From contig JBBQSA010000026.1 of assembly GCA_038214295.1 (NCBI GenBank), positions 1 through 48,002 of the forward strand: a stretch of 48,002 bases of DNA, in the 5' to 3' direction. A program made the translations under genes and the position numbers. This stretch comes from SHZI01 sp038214295 (lineage in GTDB: Bacteria > Pseudomonadota > Gammaproteobacteria > Steroidobacterales > GCA-2729495). Below, in pieces: positions 14,737 to 23,631 of the stretch; positions within the stretch are counted from its first letter, which is position 1; each line of letters opens with the position of its first letter. The notes beneath the pieces were generated by a model. That model made no database searches. It saw nothing but the letters and a program-made list of their open reading frames with translations, and was not told the DNA's origin.

Positions 14737-15733
14737 GGCTACCGGATCCGGCGCTGCCGGTGTCGAAGGTGGCGAGCATCGCGAGGCACCGGTGGAAGTG
14801 CTCGGGGCCGCCCATCGGCGGCAGCTCGAGGCCGGGCAGCCGCAAGCCGTAGAGCTGGCCCGTGGCTTCCGCGTCGATCGCGAGCCGCGTGAGCAGGGAC
14901 AGGCGCTCCTCCGGGTCGGCGGCCGGCAGGGTGCTCCAGTCGAGCCAGACCGAGCCGGCGCCGCTGCGGTAATCCTTCGCCAGCAGGATGCCGGTGCGGG
15001 CCACTGCCTTCCAGGCAATCCGCGACCGGGACTCGCCGGGAAGCGGCGGGCGCAGGCCAGCGAATTCATCGCTGCCCCGCACGGCCTCCCCGGCATTCTC
15101 GAGGGCCGCGGCAGCCGGCGGCGACCGGACAGCCGCGCTCCCCGCCGGGCGCGGGTACACCAGTAGTTCCTGCCCGGGATTGAGGAGCGCCCAGGACTCG
15201 AAGAGGCCGAGCGGGTGCCGGGTGCTCACGCGGATGGCGGGGCAGTGCAGCCGGCCGCGGTGGCTCGTGGGGAGTCGTAGCGCGAGGGTCGCCGAAGCGC
15301 CCGGCGCCAGGTCGACAGCCGGCGTGCGTTCGGCCGCGGGTCCCGCCGCCAGCTGCCAGCGCATGCTGTTACCGGGGTTTGCGAGGTGCAGCGTGCACTC
15401 CAGGGGTTCCCCCGCAAACACGGGCGTACAGCCGCTGATGCTGAGCCGCAGGCCGGCCAGATTGCGCTGGCAGTGGTGGATGCTGACCACTGCCAGCGCG
15501 GTCAGCAGGAACGCCAGCGCAAAACCCATGTTGTTGCTGTAGTTGAGAGCCCCGAGCAGCATCGTGAAGAACATCACGCCGAAAATCAGCCCGCTGCGTG
15601 TGGGCAGGATATAGACGCGGCCCTGGTGGAGCTCTACGAAGGCCCCGTCCGTGCCCTGACGGCGGCGCGCCCAGTGCTCTACCTGGCGCCCGATAAAGCG
15701 GGGAAGGCGGCGCCGACGGCCTGGCCTGGTCAC
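14726..15733 (-). CDS. DUF58 domain-containing protein
   Basis: This is a 335-residue protein. A basic N-terminus is followed by GRVYILPTRSGLIFGVMFFTMLLGALNYSNN with two membrane helices, then HHCQRNLAGLRLSI and an Ig-like beta region. The C-terminal DUF58 core contains GSDEFAGLRPPLPGESRSRIAWKAVARTGILLAKDY, the conserved element of the family, which resembles a von Willebrand factor A-like fold. DUF58 proteins are partners of MoxR ATPases. It lies 14 bases after moxR and overlaps the transglutaminase start. Confidence 0.92.
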   Translation of the reverse strand: MTRPGRRRRLPRFIGRQVEHWARRRQGTDGAFVELHQGRVYILPTRSGLIFGVMFFTMLLGALNYSNNMGFALAFLLTALAVVSIHHCQRNLAGLRLSISGCTPVFAGEPLECTLHLANPGNSMRWQLAAGPAAERTPAVDLAPGASATLALRLPTSHRGRLHCPAIRVSTRHPLGLFESWALLNPGQELLVYPRPAGSAAVRSPPAAAALENAGEAVRGSDEFAGLRPPLPGESRSRIAWKAVARTGILLAKDYRSGAGSVWLDWSTLPAADPEERLSLLTRLAIDAEATGQLYGLRLPGLELPPMGGPEHFHRCLAMLATFDTGSAGSGSHVN

Positions 15734-15747
15734 CGGCGGTGTCTCGC

Positions 15748-16710
15748 TCAGGGAATCGGTACGGACTCCAGCACGAGCCGTGCCGGGTCGCGGAGTGCGG
15801 CCGTGCCGCCCTGGCGGGGTCGCAGGCGGTGGCCGGCGACGGCGGGGAACACTGCCTTGACGTCCTCCGGGTGAACGCCGGGATGGCCCTGGATCAGGGC
15901 CCAGCAGCGCGCGGCGCTGACCAGGTCCTGGGCGCCGCGCGGGGAGAGGCCCAGCTCGAACTGCGCCGACTGGCGCGTGTAGCGCACCAGAGCCTGCACG
16001 TAGTCGAGCAGGGCTTCGGCGAGGAAGAGTTCACGGGCCGAGGCCCGCAAGTCGGCGAGGCCCTGCACGTCTATGACCGGGCGCAGGTCGTCAAGCAGCC
16101 GGCGGCGGTCGTCCCCGCGCAGCAGCTTGCGCTCGAGGGCCTCGCCCGGGTAGCCGAGGCCGATGCGCATCAGGAAGCGGTCGAGCTGCGACTCGGGCAG
16201 CGGGAAGGTCCCGGCCTGGTGAAGCGGGTTCTGGGTCGCAATGACGAAGAACGGCAGCGCCAGTTCGTGGGTATCACCATCGACGGTGACCTGGTATTCC
16301 TCCATCGCCTCGAGGAGCGCGCTCTGGGCCTTGGGGGTTGCCCGGTTGATCTCGTCCGCCAGCACGACGTGGGCGAAGATCGGGCCCGGATGAAAGCGGA
16401 ACTTGCCCTTGGCCTGATCGAGTATCGACATGCCAACAATGTCGGCCGGCAGCATGTCGCTGGTGAACTGGATCCGCCGGAACGAGAGTCCCAGGACGCC
16501 GGCCAGCGCGCGCGCGAGGAGAGTCTTGCCGACGCCGGGCACGTCCTCGATCAGCAGGTGGCCGCCGGCCAGCAGGCACGCGAAGGCCAGCTGGATCTCG
16601 GTCTGCTTGCCGAGGATCACGTGGCCGATTTCCGAGCCCACCTGGTCGGCCAGCTGACGGGCGCGCTGCAGCTGATCCTTCCCCGCCAGTGCCGTGACGT
16701 TTGCCGCCAT
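15748..16710 (-). CDS. MoxR family AAA+ ATPase
   Basis: MoxR ATPases are chaperone-like AAA+ proteins that mature metal-containing or membrane complexes. The 320-residue product has Walker A EDVPGVGKTLLARALA, Walker B HVVLADEINRATPKAQSALLEAM, sensor 1 FVIATQNPLHQAGTFPLPESQLDRFL, and the C-terminal AAA lid. The ATG at 16710 has GGA at good spacing; an in-frame TTG at 16722 is less likely. It is the first gene of the MoxR-DUF58-TgpA operon. An extended -10 lies 32 bases upstream. Confidence 0.95.
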   Translation of the reverse strand: MAANVTALAGKDQLQRARQLADQVGSEIGHVILGKQTEIQLAFACLLAGGHLLIEDVPGVGKTLLARALAGVLGLSFRRIQFTSDMLPADIVGMSILDQAKGKFRFHPGPIFAHVVLADEINRATPKAQSALLEAMEEYQVTVDGDTHELALPFFVIATQNPLHQAGTFPLPESQLDRFLMRIGLGYPGEALERKLLRGDDRRRLLDDLRPVIDVQGLADLRASARELFLAEALLDYVQALVRYTRQSAQFELGLSPRGAQDLVSAARCWALIQGHPGVHPEDVKAVFPAVAGHRLRPRQGGTAALRDPARLVLESVPIP

Positions 16711-16741
16711 GCTGCGTTCCAATCCGGGGTGATGCCCAGCG

Positions 16742-16750
16742 AAGATACCA
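16742..16750 (-). promoter_or_regulatory. Extended -10 promoter element for the MoxR operon
   Basis: On the minus strand TGGTATCTT (16750-16742) is an extended -10 (TGn then TATCTT). The start point would be near 16735, giving a 25-base leader. No good -35 is present, as expected for the extended type. Confidence 0.35.
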
Positions 16751-16852
16751 TGGCATCTTGCCGCAAGCCCCCAGGCTGGAGCGCGAACTGCGGCACAGAA
16801 TCAGTTCCGTTGCGCCATACTTGGCCCTGGATTGCACGCCCCGGAGGAATGC

Positions 16853-17275
16853 ATGCCGAAGCAGTCAGACAAGCCCGGTGCCGGGCAGTATCGCGAGCTT
16901 CTCGATGCCGACAGCTATGGAGTGTTGTTCGAGGAGAATACGGAGCGGCCCTTCAGCAGCGCCCTGAACGGCGAGAAGCGTCGCGGAACCTTCCTCTGTG
17001 CGGCCTGCCACGCGCCGTTGTTCTCGACGTCAGGCAAGTTCGACAGTGGCACTGGCTGGCCGAGCTTCTTTCAGCCGCTCACTGAAGCCGGCGTTGGCAC
17101 CAAGCGGGACTTTCACCTGCTCCTGCCGCGCACCGAGTACCACTGTGCCCGCTGTGGCGGGCACCAGGGTCACGTGTTCAAGGACGGGCCGGCACCCACC
17201 GGCCTCCGCTACTGCAACAACGGCCTGGCGCTGAAGTTCGTGCCGGAAGGGGAGCCTCTGCCCGACTTGCGGTAG
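16853..17275 (+). CDS. msrB: Peptide-methionine (R)-S-oxide reductase (MsrB)
   Basis: MsrB reduces the R form of methionine sulfoxide in oxidised proteins. The 140-residue product has the two zinc CxxC motifs (C49/C52 and C98/C101), the substrate motif GTGWPSFFQP, and GHQGHVFKDGP. The catalytic cysteine C121 lies in RYCNNGLAL. The usual text around it is RYCxNSASL, so the NSxS part is changed to NGLA. Position 67, a resolving cysteine in some relatives, is threonine. Recycling must use thioredoxin directly or another donor. The ATG at 16853 has a strong GGAGGA just upstream. It converges on valS. Confidence 0.95.
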   Translation: MPKQSDKPGAGQYRELLDADSYGVLFEENTERPFSSALNGEKRRGTFLCAACHAPLFSTSGKFDSGTGWPSFFQPLTEAGVGTKRDFHLLLPRTEYHCARCGGHQGHVFKDGPAPTGLRYCNNGLALKFVPEGEPLPDLR

Positions 17276-17293
17276 GCCGCCGGTGGCGGCCTA
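17273..17293. terminator. Perfect palindromic hairpin joining the msrB and valS stop codons
   Basis: TAGGCCGCC (17273-17281) is perfectly complementary to GGCGGCCTA (17285-17293) with a 3-base loop. The outer three bases of the arms are the TAG stops of msrB and valS. The hairpin is symmetric for both strands and lacks a T-tract. It is probably a bidirectional transcript-end structure. Confidence 0.55.
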
Positions 17294-20143
17294 GAGGGAT
17301 GCCAGCTGTACGAGCTGGGCATCGAGCTTTGCGAGGTCCCGGCGCAGAGTGTCTGCGCGCTCCCGTTCCTTGCTGACCACCGCCTCGGGTGCGTGGCTTG
17401 TGAAGCTCTCCGTTGCGAGCTTCTGCTCGACGCGGGCGAGGTCAGCGGCCGCCTTGGCGCGGTTCTTCGTCAGCCGGCTGCGTTCTGCCTCGACATCAAT
17501 CAGTCCCGCAATCGGCACCAGGAGCCTGAGGCTGCCCACCAGCGCGGTCGCGCTGGGCGGGGCCGTGCTTCCCTGCGCAAGCATCTCGATATCCGAGAGC
17601 CGTGCCAGTTCCCGCAGGTAGTGGCTGTGAATCCCGAGCAGGCGGGTGTCTTCCGGCGTCGGGTCCTGCAGCAGCACGGGTAAGCGCTTGCCCGGCGGGA
17701 TGTCCATCTCGCCCCGGATCTGGCGCACGCCGAGAATGAAGCCCTGGATCCAGGCCAGCTCCGCTTCTGCCGCGTCGTCCACGGGGAAGAAGGCGGGGTC
17801 GGGCCACGGCTGGATCATGATGGATTCACCGCAGATGCCGGCCAGTGGCGCGACGCGCTGCCAGATTTCCTCGGTAATGAAGGGCATGAACGGGTGGCTG
17901 GCCCGCAGCAGTGCCTCGAGCACCGTGACCAACGTGCGGCGCGTGACGGCCTGCTCGGTGGCCGGCGTGGCCGGGTTCTGCAGGATCGGCTTGGTCAGTT
18001 CCAGGTACCAGTCGCAGTACTCGTTCCAGATAAACTCGTAGAGCACCCGGGCCGCGAGGTCGAAGCGGTACGTGCCGAAGTGGCTCGCGACCGACTCCAC
18101 GGTCTTGCTAAACCGTGACAGGATCCACCGGTCCGGCAGGCTGAGACTGGTCACCGCGGCAGTGCCCTGGGCGAGTTCCTTGCCTTCGACATTCATCAGG
18201 ACGAAGCGCGCAGCGTTCCAGATCTTGTTGCAGAAATTCCGGTAGCCCTCGATCCGGTTCAGGTCGAAGCGGATGTCCCGGCCCGTGCTCGCGAGCGCCG
18301 CGAAGGTGAAGCGCAGGGCATCCGTGCCGTAGTCGGGAATGCCATTGGGAAACTGCTTCTTCGTGGCCTTCTCGATCTGCGGTTTCAGCTGGGGCTGCAT
18401 CAACCCGGTCGTGCGCTTGGCGAGCAGGGCAGGGAGGTCGATGCCGTCGATCAGGTCGAGAGGGTCCAGGATGTTGCCCTTGGACTTCGACATCTTGTCG
18501 CCGTTTTCGTCGCGGATCAGCCCGGTGATGTAAACCTCCCGGAAAGGCACGTCGCCGGCGAACTTGAGGCCCAGCATGATCATCCGGGCAACCCAGAAGA
18601 AGATGATGTCGAAGCCCGTGACCAGCACACTCGACGGGTAGAAGGTCCTGAGCTCGCCGGTCTGCTCCGGCCAGCCCAGCGTGGAGAAGGGCCAGAGGGC
18701 CGAGGAGAACCAGGTGTCGAGCACATCCTCGTCCCGGGTCAGTGCCACATCGTCGCCGAGTGCGTGGGCAGCGCGCGCCTCTGCCTCGCTGCGGGCCACA
18801 TACACGCGGCCGTCGGCGTCGTACCAGGCGGGAATCCGGTGGCCCCACCAGAGCTGGCGGCTGATGCACCAGTCCTGGATGTTGTGCATCCACTGGAAGT
18901 AGGTCTTGGCCCAGTTATCGGGCACGAAGCGGATCCGGCCAGCCTCGACGGCGGCAATGGCGGGCGCGGCCAGCGGCGCGATCTTCACGTACCACTGGTC
19001 TGTCAGCCACGGCTCGAGGATGGCACCGCTCCGGTCGCCGCGGGGCAACTGCAGGCTGTGCGGGTCGATGCGCTCCATCAAGCCCTGCTCTTCCAGGCGG
19101 GCCACGATGCGGCGCCGTGCCTCCGCCCGGTCCAGGCCACGCAGGTCCGGTGGAATTTCGTCCAGCGCGGCCGCCGGCTCGTAGCCGGAACCGGCCGTGT
19201 CCGGCTTGCTGATCACGCGCGCGTCCCGGTCGAAGATGTTGATCAGCGGCAGGTCGTGCCGCTTGCCGACCTCGTAGTCGTTGAAGTCGTGGGCTGGCGT
19301 GATCTTGACGCAACCCGACCCGAACTCCGGGTCCACGTAGTCGTCGGCGATGACCGGGATGAGCCGGTTCGTCAGGGGCAGCCGGATCTGCTTGCCGACC
19401 AGGTGCCGGTAGCGCTCGTCCGTCGGGTGCACGGCCACCGCCGCGTCGCCCAGCATGGTCTCCGGCCGGGTGGTGGCGACGATGAGTTGGCCGCCGCCGT
19501 CAGCGAGCGGGTAGCGGATGTGCCAGAGGGAGCCCTGTTCCGGTTCGGACTGGACCTCCAGGTCTGACAGCGCCGTGTGCAGGACCGGGTCCCAGTTGAC
19601 CAGGCGCTTGCCCCGATAGATCAGCCCCTCCGCGTGGAGGCGCACGAAGACCTCGGTGACGGCCGTGGAAAGGCCCTCGTCCATCGTGAAGCGGTCCCGG
19701 GACCAGTCGACGGAATTGCCGAGGCGGCGCATCTGCCGGGTGATTGTGCCGCCGGACTCCTGCTTCCACTGCCAGACCCGTTCCACGAAGGCGCCCCGGC
19801 CCAGGTCCTGGCGGGTCTTGCCCCCGGCGTTCAGTTGCCGCTCGACGACCATCTGGGTGGCAATGCCCGCATGGTCCGTGCCCGGCTGCCACAGCGTGTT
19901 GTCACCGCGCATCCGGTGGTAGCGGGTGAGGGCGTCCTGCAACGTGTGCTGGAACGCGTGGCCCATGTGCAGCGTGCCCGTAACGTTCGGGGGCGGGATC
20001 ATGATGCAGTAGGGCGCCCCCCGGCCCGAGGGCGCGAAGTAGCCGGCAGCCTCCCACTGCGCGTACCAGCGCTGTTCGATGCCCGCGGGCTGGTAGGCCT
20101 TGCCGAGGGGAGGGGCGCTGTCGCCCGGAGTCTGGTCTGTCAC
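17291..20143 (-). CDS. valS: Valyl-tRNA synthetase
   Basis: ValS charges tRNA-Val and edits mischarged threonine. The 950-residue class I enzyme has PPPNVTGTLHMGHAF (HIGH motif at 59-62), a CP1 editing domain in roughly residues 190-340, and DKMSKSKGNILDP (KMSKS near residue 549). The anticodon-binding domain is followed by a C-terminal coiled coil rich in E, R and K (AERSRLTKNRAKAAADLARVE). The start is GTG at 20143, directly abutting the TGA of the preceding small gene, with AAGGA seven bases upstream. pepA-holC-small gene-valS is the standard gammaproteobacterial order. Confidence 0.98.
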   Translation of the reverse strand: MTDQTPGDSAPPLGKAYQPAGIEQRWYAQWEAAGYFAPSGRGAPYCIMIPPPNVTGTLHMGHAFQHTLQDALTRYHRMRGDNTLWQPGTDHAGIATQMVVERQLNAGGKTRQDLGRGAFVERVWQWKQESGGTITRQMRRLGNSVDWSRDRFTMDEGLSTAVTEVFVRLHAEGLIYRGKRLVNWDPVLHTALSDLEVQSEPEQGSLWHIRYPLADGGGQLIVATTRPETMLGDAAVAVHPTDERYRHLVGKQIRLPLTNRLIPVIADDYVDPEFGSGCVKITPAHDFNDYEVGKRHDLPLINIFDRDARVISKPDTAGSGYEPAAALDEIPPDLRGLDRAEARRRIVARLEEQGLMERIDPHSLQLPRGDRSGAILEPWLTDQWYVKIAPLAAPAIAAVEAGRIRFVPDNWAKTYFQWMHNIQDWCISRQLWWGHRIPAWYDADGRVYVARSEAEARAAHALGDDVALTRDEDVLDTWFSSALWPFSTLGWPEQTGELRTFYPSSVLVTGFDIIFFWVARMIMLGLKFAGDVPFREVYITGLIRDENGDKMSKSKGNILDPLDLIDGIDLPALLAKRTTGLMQPQLKPQIEKATKKQFPNGIPDYGTDALRFTFAALASTGRDIRFDLNRIEGYRNFCNKIWNAARFVLMNVEGKELAQGTAAVTSLSLPDRWILSRFSKTVESVASHFGTYRFDLAARVLYEFIWNEYCDWYLELTKPILQNPATPATEQAVTRRTLVTVLEALLRASHPFMPFITEEIWQRVAPLAGICGESIMIQPWPDPAFFPVDDAAEAELAWIQGFILGVRQIRGEMDIPPGKRLPVLLQDPTPEDTRLLGIHSHYLRELARLSDIEMLAQGSTAPPSATALVGSLRLLVPIAGLIDVEAERSRLTKNRAKAAADLARVEQKLATESFTSHAPEAVVSKERERADTLRRDLAKLDAQLVQLASL

Positions 20144-20431
20144 TCAGTCATCCTTGAGGTCTTGCTCGAAGTGCTCGCGAAGGACCTGGTCGATCAGCTC
20201 CGGCAGTTCGTGGCGCAGCCGGCCAACCACCTCGTCGAACAGGGTCGCTTCCATTTCCTTGTAGGCCTGATGCAGCAGCTTCTCGACCAGCACGAAGCTG
20301 CCCGTGGCGATGCGGACCTGCAGTTCGGCCAGTTCCGATTCGCTGAGCGCCGGGCGCCTGAGTTCGTCGGCGGCGCTGCGGCGGGGCCGGCCGACGGCGT
20401 CGGTCAGTACGGGAATGCGTGATCGATCCAT
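20144..20431 (-). CDS. Conserved small protein between holC and valS, function unknown
   Basis: This is a 95-residue soluble, mostly helical, acidic protein: MDRSRIPVLTDAV, then LSESELAELQVRIATGSFVLVEKLLHQAYKEMEATLFDEVVGRL. The ATG at 20431 is two bases after the holC stop, and the TGA abuts the valS GTG with no gap. A small hypothetical gene in this position is common in gammaproteobacteria. The tight packing argues that it is translated. I do not recognise a functional domain. Confidence 0.75.
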   Translation of the reverse strand: MDRSRIPVLTDAVGRPRRSAADELRRPALSESELAELQVRIATGSFVLVEKLLHQAYKEMEATLFDEVVGRLRHELPELIDQVLREHFEQDLKDD

Positions 20432-20433
20432 GG

Positions 20434-20883
20434 TCAGGCCACCTCGTGGGTTTCCGGGTCCAGGCCCCGGTCCCGATAGAAGCGGTGGCGCGCGCGCCCC
20501 GCTTCCCTGCCGGCCGGGGAGCCATCGATGATTTCCGCGATGCGCGCGTAGCGCATGAAAAAAGCCGGCACATCGTCCGCCAGGTTGATGAGCAGGTCCC
20601 CGTCCGGGGGCGCTGCCTGGCTGTCCCCCTCGGCAGAACCGATCGTGACCGGGGCCACGGGTGGCGAGTCGGGCGTCAGCAACTCGTGCGGCACGAAGCT
20701 GCCCTGGCGAAATGTCCACAACAGGGCGTCGAGCGCCTGTGCCATGGCCACGTCCGTGGCGTGGGTGTGAATCCGGTTCTGCAGCTTGTAGGCCTTCTCG
20801 ACCAGCCGGCAGGTGTAGCCGAGGCGGGTGGTCGTCGCTGTGTTGTCCAGGACGTAAAAGGACACTCGGGGCGTAATACTCAT
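20434..20883 (-). CDS. holC: DNA polymerase III subunit chi
   Basis: HolC links the clamp loader to single-strand binding protein during replication. The 149-residue product has the family features VSFYVLDN, RLVEKAYKLQNRIHTHATD, LDALLWTFRQGSFVPHEL and GDLLINLADDVPAFFMRYARIAEII. The ending is slightly longer than in E. coli. It lies 17 bases after pepA and two bases before the next gene. The middle part (about residues 70-90) is variable and proline-rich. Confidence 0.93.
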   Translation of the reverse strand: MSITPRVSFYVLDNTATTTRLGYTCRLVEKAYKLQNRIHTHATDVAMAQALDALLWTFRQGSFVPHELLTPDSPPVAPVTIGSAEGDSQAAPPDGDLLINLADDVPAFFMRYARIAEIIDGSPAGREAGRARHRFYRDRGLDPETHEVA

Positions 20884-20900
20884 GGCCGCTGGTCGCCAGC

Positions 20901-22385
20901 TCAGGTCCGTTCGATCAGGAACTCCATGAGCAGCGGGATCGGCCGGCCGGTGCCGCCCTTGTTGCTGCCCTGGTTCCAGGCGGTGCCCGCGATGTCCAGG
21001 TGGGCCCAGTCCGTCTTGCCGACAAAGCGGGACAGGAAGCTGGCCGCAGTGATGGTGCCGGCGTCGCGGCCGCCCACGTTGGCGACGTCTGCAAAGGGGC
21101 TCTTGATCAGTTCGGCATAGTCCTCGTCCAGCGGCAGGCGCCAGGCGCGGTCGTCCGCCGCCTGGCCCGCGGCCAGCAACGCATCGGCGAGTTCGTCGGA
21201 ATTGCCGAGCAGGCCGGAACGCACACGTCCGAGGGCGACCAGGCAGGCACCCGTGAGCGTGGCGATATCAATGAGCGCCGCCGGCTTGAAGCGCAGCGCG
21301 TAGTGAATCGCGTCGCAGAGGACCAGGCGCCCTTCAGCATCAGTATTCAGGATTTCTACCGTCTGCCCGGACATCGTCCGGACGATGTCGCCAGGGCGGG
21401 TGGCCGTGCCACTCGGCAGGTTCTCGCACGCCGGGACTACGCCCACCACGTTGATCGGCAGTTTCAGTTCCGCCACGGCCTGCAGCACGCCGAGGACCGT
21501 GGCCGCGCCGCACATGTCGTACTTCATCTCGTCCATCGCGCCAGCGGGCTTGATGGAGATGCCGCCCGAGTCGAAGGTAATGCCCTTGCCGACCAGGACG
21601 ACGGGCGGTGCCTTGGCGGGGGCACCCCGATACCGCAGCACGATGAAGCGGGGCGGTTCGGCCGCGCCCTGCGTGACAGCCATGAAGGCCCCCATCCGCA
21701 GCTTGCGGATTTCCGCAGGACCCATCGCCTTTACGGTCAGCTTCCGTTCGCCCTTGGCGATACCGCGGGCACGGTTCACGAGATAACCGGGCGTGCAGAC
21801 ATTCGGCGGGAGATTGCCGAGGTCCTTCGCGAGCGCCACGGCCCGGCCGATGGCCTCGCCGTGCGCGACGCCGCGGCGTGTCTGCCGGGCGTCGCGACCC
21901 GCGCTGGCAATGCGCAGTTTCTTCAGGGACAGCGGCTTGTCGGCGGGTTCAGACTTCATCTCGGTGAAGCGGTAGCTCACGTCCTGCCAGATCTCCACCG
22001 CGAGGCGGGCCCGGCGATAGGTATCGGCATCGCCGACGGCCTCGGTGGCGAGATAGAACGTCGCGTCCGCGTACTTGCCCCGCGCCACCTGGGCGAGGGC
22101 CGCGCGCGTAGCCTTCCGCCAGACGCGGCGGTCGAGCTTCGCCTTGGCGCCAAGGCCCACCAGCAGGATCCGCTTGCAGGGCAGCTTTCCGGTCTCGGTC
22201 AGCAGGAGCAATTCACCAGGCTCACCCTTGATGTCGTGATTGCGGATGGCCCGGGTGATCAGGCCACCACCGGCCTTGTCGATGCTAAGGGCGCTGGCCG
22301 GGAGCTCGCCGCCGGCATAGACGGGAACCACGGCACAGGCCGTGCGCTGCTGGCTGGCCGCGCCAGTCGTTACCTGGTACTGCAT
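20901..22385 (-). CDS. pepA: Leucyl aminopeptidase (M17 family, PepA)
   Basis: PepA removes N-terminal residues from peptides and, in E. coli, also binds DNA at cer sites and the carAB promoter. The 494-residue product has the M17 active site NTDAEGRLVLCDAI (near residue 346). Its metal-binding segment is LVGKGITFDSGGISIKPAGAMDEMKYDMCGAA. The N-terminal domain is variable. The ATG at 22385 has GAGGT upstream at good spacing. It heads pepA-holC-small gene-valS and is divergent from lptF over 142 bases. Confidence 0.97.
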   Translation of the reverse strand: MQYQVTTGAASQQRTACAVVPVYAGGELPASALSIDKAGGGLITRAIRNHDIKGEPGELLLLTETGKLPCKRILLVGLGAKAKLDRRVWRKATRAALAQVARGKYADATFYLATEAVGDADTYRRARLAVEIWQDVSYRFTEMKSEPADKPLSLKKLRIASAGRDARQTRRGVAHGEAIGRAVALAKDLGNLPPNVCTPGYLVNRARGIAKGERKLTVKAMGPAEIRKLRMGAFMAVTQGAAEPPRFIVLRYRGAPAKAPPVVLVGKGITFDSGGISIKPAGAMDEMKYDMCGAATVLGVLQAVAELKLPINVVGVVPACENLPSGTATRPGDIVRTMSGQTVEILNTDAEGRLVLCDAIHYALRFKPAALIDIATLTGACLVALGRVRSGLLGNSDELADALLAAGQAADDRAWRLPLDEDYAELIKSPFADVANVGGRDAGTITAASFLSRFVGKTDWAHLDIAGTAWNQGSNKGGTGRPIPLLMEFLIERT

Positions 22386-22527
22386 GCTGACCTCGATGTG
22401 CGGGTGCTTGACTCCATGCGACCTCTAAACCAAGGTTGGCGCACGTCTGGCACGTCGCATGAAAACCCCTGTGGAACGTTCATTAGTGTACTCGATTCAT
22501 CCGGAGGCTGGCTAAGCCGCCACGGGC
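22386..22527. promoter_or_regulatory. 142-base divergent intergenic region, pepA / lptF
   Basis: The region must hold promoters for both operons. A minus-strand TACACT (22490-22485) is the best -10-like element for pepA, but no matching -35 is seen. For lptF nothing convincing is visible, and lptF lacks a Shine-Dalgarno at normal distance: GGAGG is about 20 bases from the ATG. Confidence 0.3.
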
Positions 22528-23631
22528 ATGTCCGGCATCCTGCACCGCTATATCCTGCGCGAGACTCTCCAGACCTGGCTCGTCGTCACGGTCGTGCTGC
22601 TGCTGATCCTCGTGACGAACCAGTTCGCCGCCGTGCTCGGTGACGCGGCCGCCAACAGGGTGCCCCGCCTCGCTATCCTGCAAGTGCTGGGCCTTACCAG
22701 CGTCCAGTACCTGACTATCCTGATTCCCGTGGGATACTTCCTGGCGAGCATGCTGGCGCTCGCGCGCCTCTATCACGACAGCGAGATGGCCGCGATGATG
22801 GCCTGCGGGATCGGGCCGGCGAAGCTCTATCGCGCACTCCTGACGCTTGGCGCCCTGGTCGCCCTGCTGGTCGGGGGTCTTTCACTGGTCGTGGCCCCGG
22901 CGGCGCTCCGGCAGGTGGACATCTACGTCGCCCAGGCGAAGCGCGAGGCCAGTCTCGGGCTGCTCGCCGCCGGCCGCTTCGTAAGCTTTGCCAATGGCAC
23001 CGCGGTGCTTTACGCGGGCTCCATGACGCCGGACAAGCGCCTCCACGACGTCTTCGTCGAGCGTCGCGTCGGCGCGCGGGTGGAAGTCATTGTCGCGGAC
23101 GAGGCCTGGCAGGAGGATGCCGGTGATGGCATCCGGATCCTGACCTTTGCCCGGGGGCAGCGCTACGAGGGCGAGCCGGGGGCACCCCGCTACCGCATCG
23201 TCGAGTTTGCCGAGCACGGGATACCGTTCGAATTGCCGGCCAGTGGTCCGGCGAAACTCCAGCCTGCGGCAAGACCGACCCTGGACCTGCTCACTTCGAG
23301 GAATCCGGTCGACCGGGCCGAGCTGCAGTGGCGGGTGGGTGTGCCACTGACGCTCCTGGTCCTGACCTTCCTGGCGGTGCCACTCGCCAAGACCGAGCCC
23401 CGGAAGGGCCGCTTTGCGGGCCTCGGTTCCGCCGTGCTGGTCTACCTCATCTATGCGAACTTGCTGGCGGCCGGCCGCGGCTGGCTTGAGCGCGGCCAGC
23501 TGCCCCAGGCTGTCGGCCTCTGGTGGGTCCATGGGCTGTTCTTTGCGATTGCCGGGCTCATGCTGTTCGTCCAGCTGGGTCTCTGGCGGCGCTGGACACG
23601 GCGCTGGACACGCCGCCGGGCGAGCCCATGA
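22528..23631 (+). CDS. lptF: LPS export ABC transporter permease LptF
   Basis: LptF is one of two inner-membrane permeases of the LptB2FG complex, which pulls lipopolysaccharide from the membrane for transport to the cell surface. The 367-residue product starts MSGILHRYILRETLQTWLVV. It has six transmembrane helices in two groups of three around a periplasmic jellyroll domain (about residues 125-255). The coupling segment LARLYHDSEMAAMMACGIGPAKLYRAL is conserved. Its TGA overlaps the lptG ATG as ATGA. The divergent pepA neighbour is typical. Confidence 0.96.
   Translation: MSGILHRYILRETLQTWLVVTVVLLLILVTNQFAAVLGDAAANRVPRLAILQVLGLTSVQYLTILIPVGYFLASMLALARLYHDSEMAAMMACGIGPAKLYRALLTLGALVALLVGGLSLVVAPAALRQVDIYVAQAKREASLGLLAAGRFVSFANGTAVLYAGSMTPDKRLHDVFVERRVGARVEVIVADEAWQEDAGDGIRILTFARGQRYEGEPGAPRYRIVEFAEHGIPFELPASGPAKLQPAARPTLDLLTSRNPVDRAELQWRVGVPLTLLVLTFLAVPLAKTEPRKGRFAGLGSAVLVYLIYANLLAAGRGWLERGQLPQAVGLWWVHGLFFAIAGLMLFVQLGLWRRWTRRWTRRRASP

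Noticed and set aside
12664..16710. MoxR-DUF58-transglutaminase cluster as a defence or novel system
   Set aside because: This trio is a widespread conserved operon (TgpA type). All three members look intact and ordinary.
22386..22527. Riboswitch or small RNA between pepA and lptF
   Set aside because: No extended pairing or known aptamer core could be traced. The region is better read as a plain divergent promoter region.
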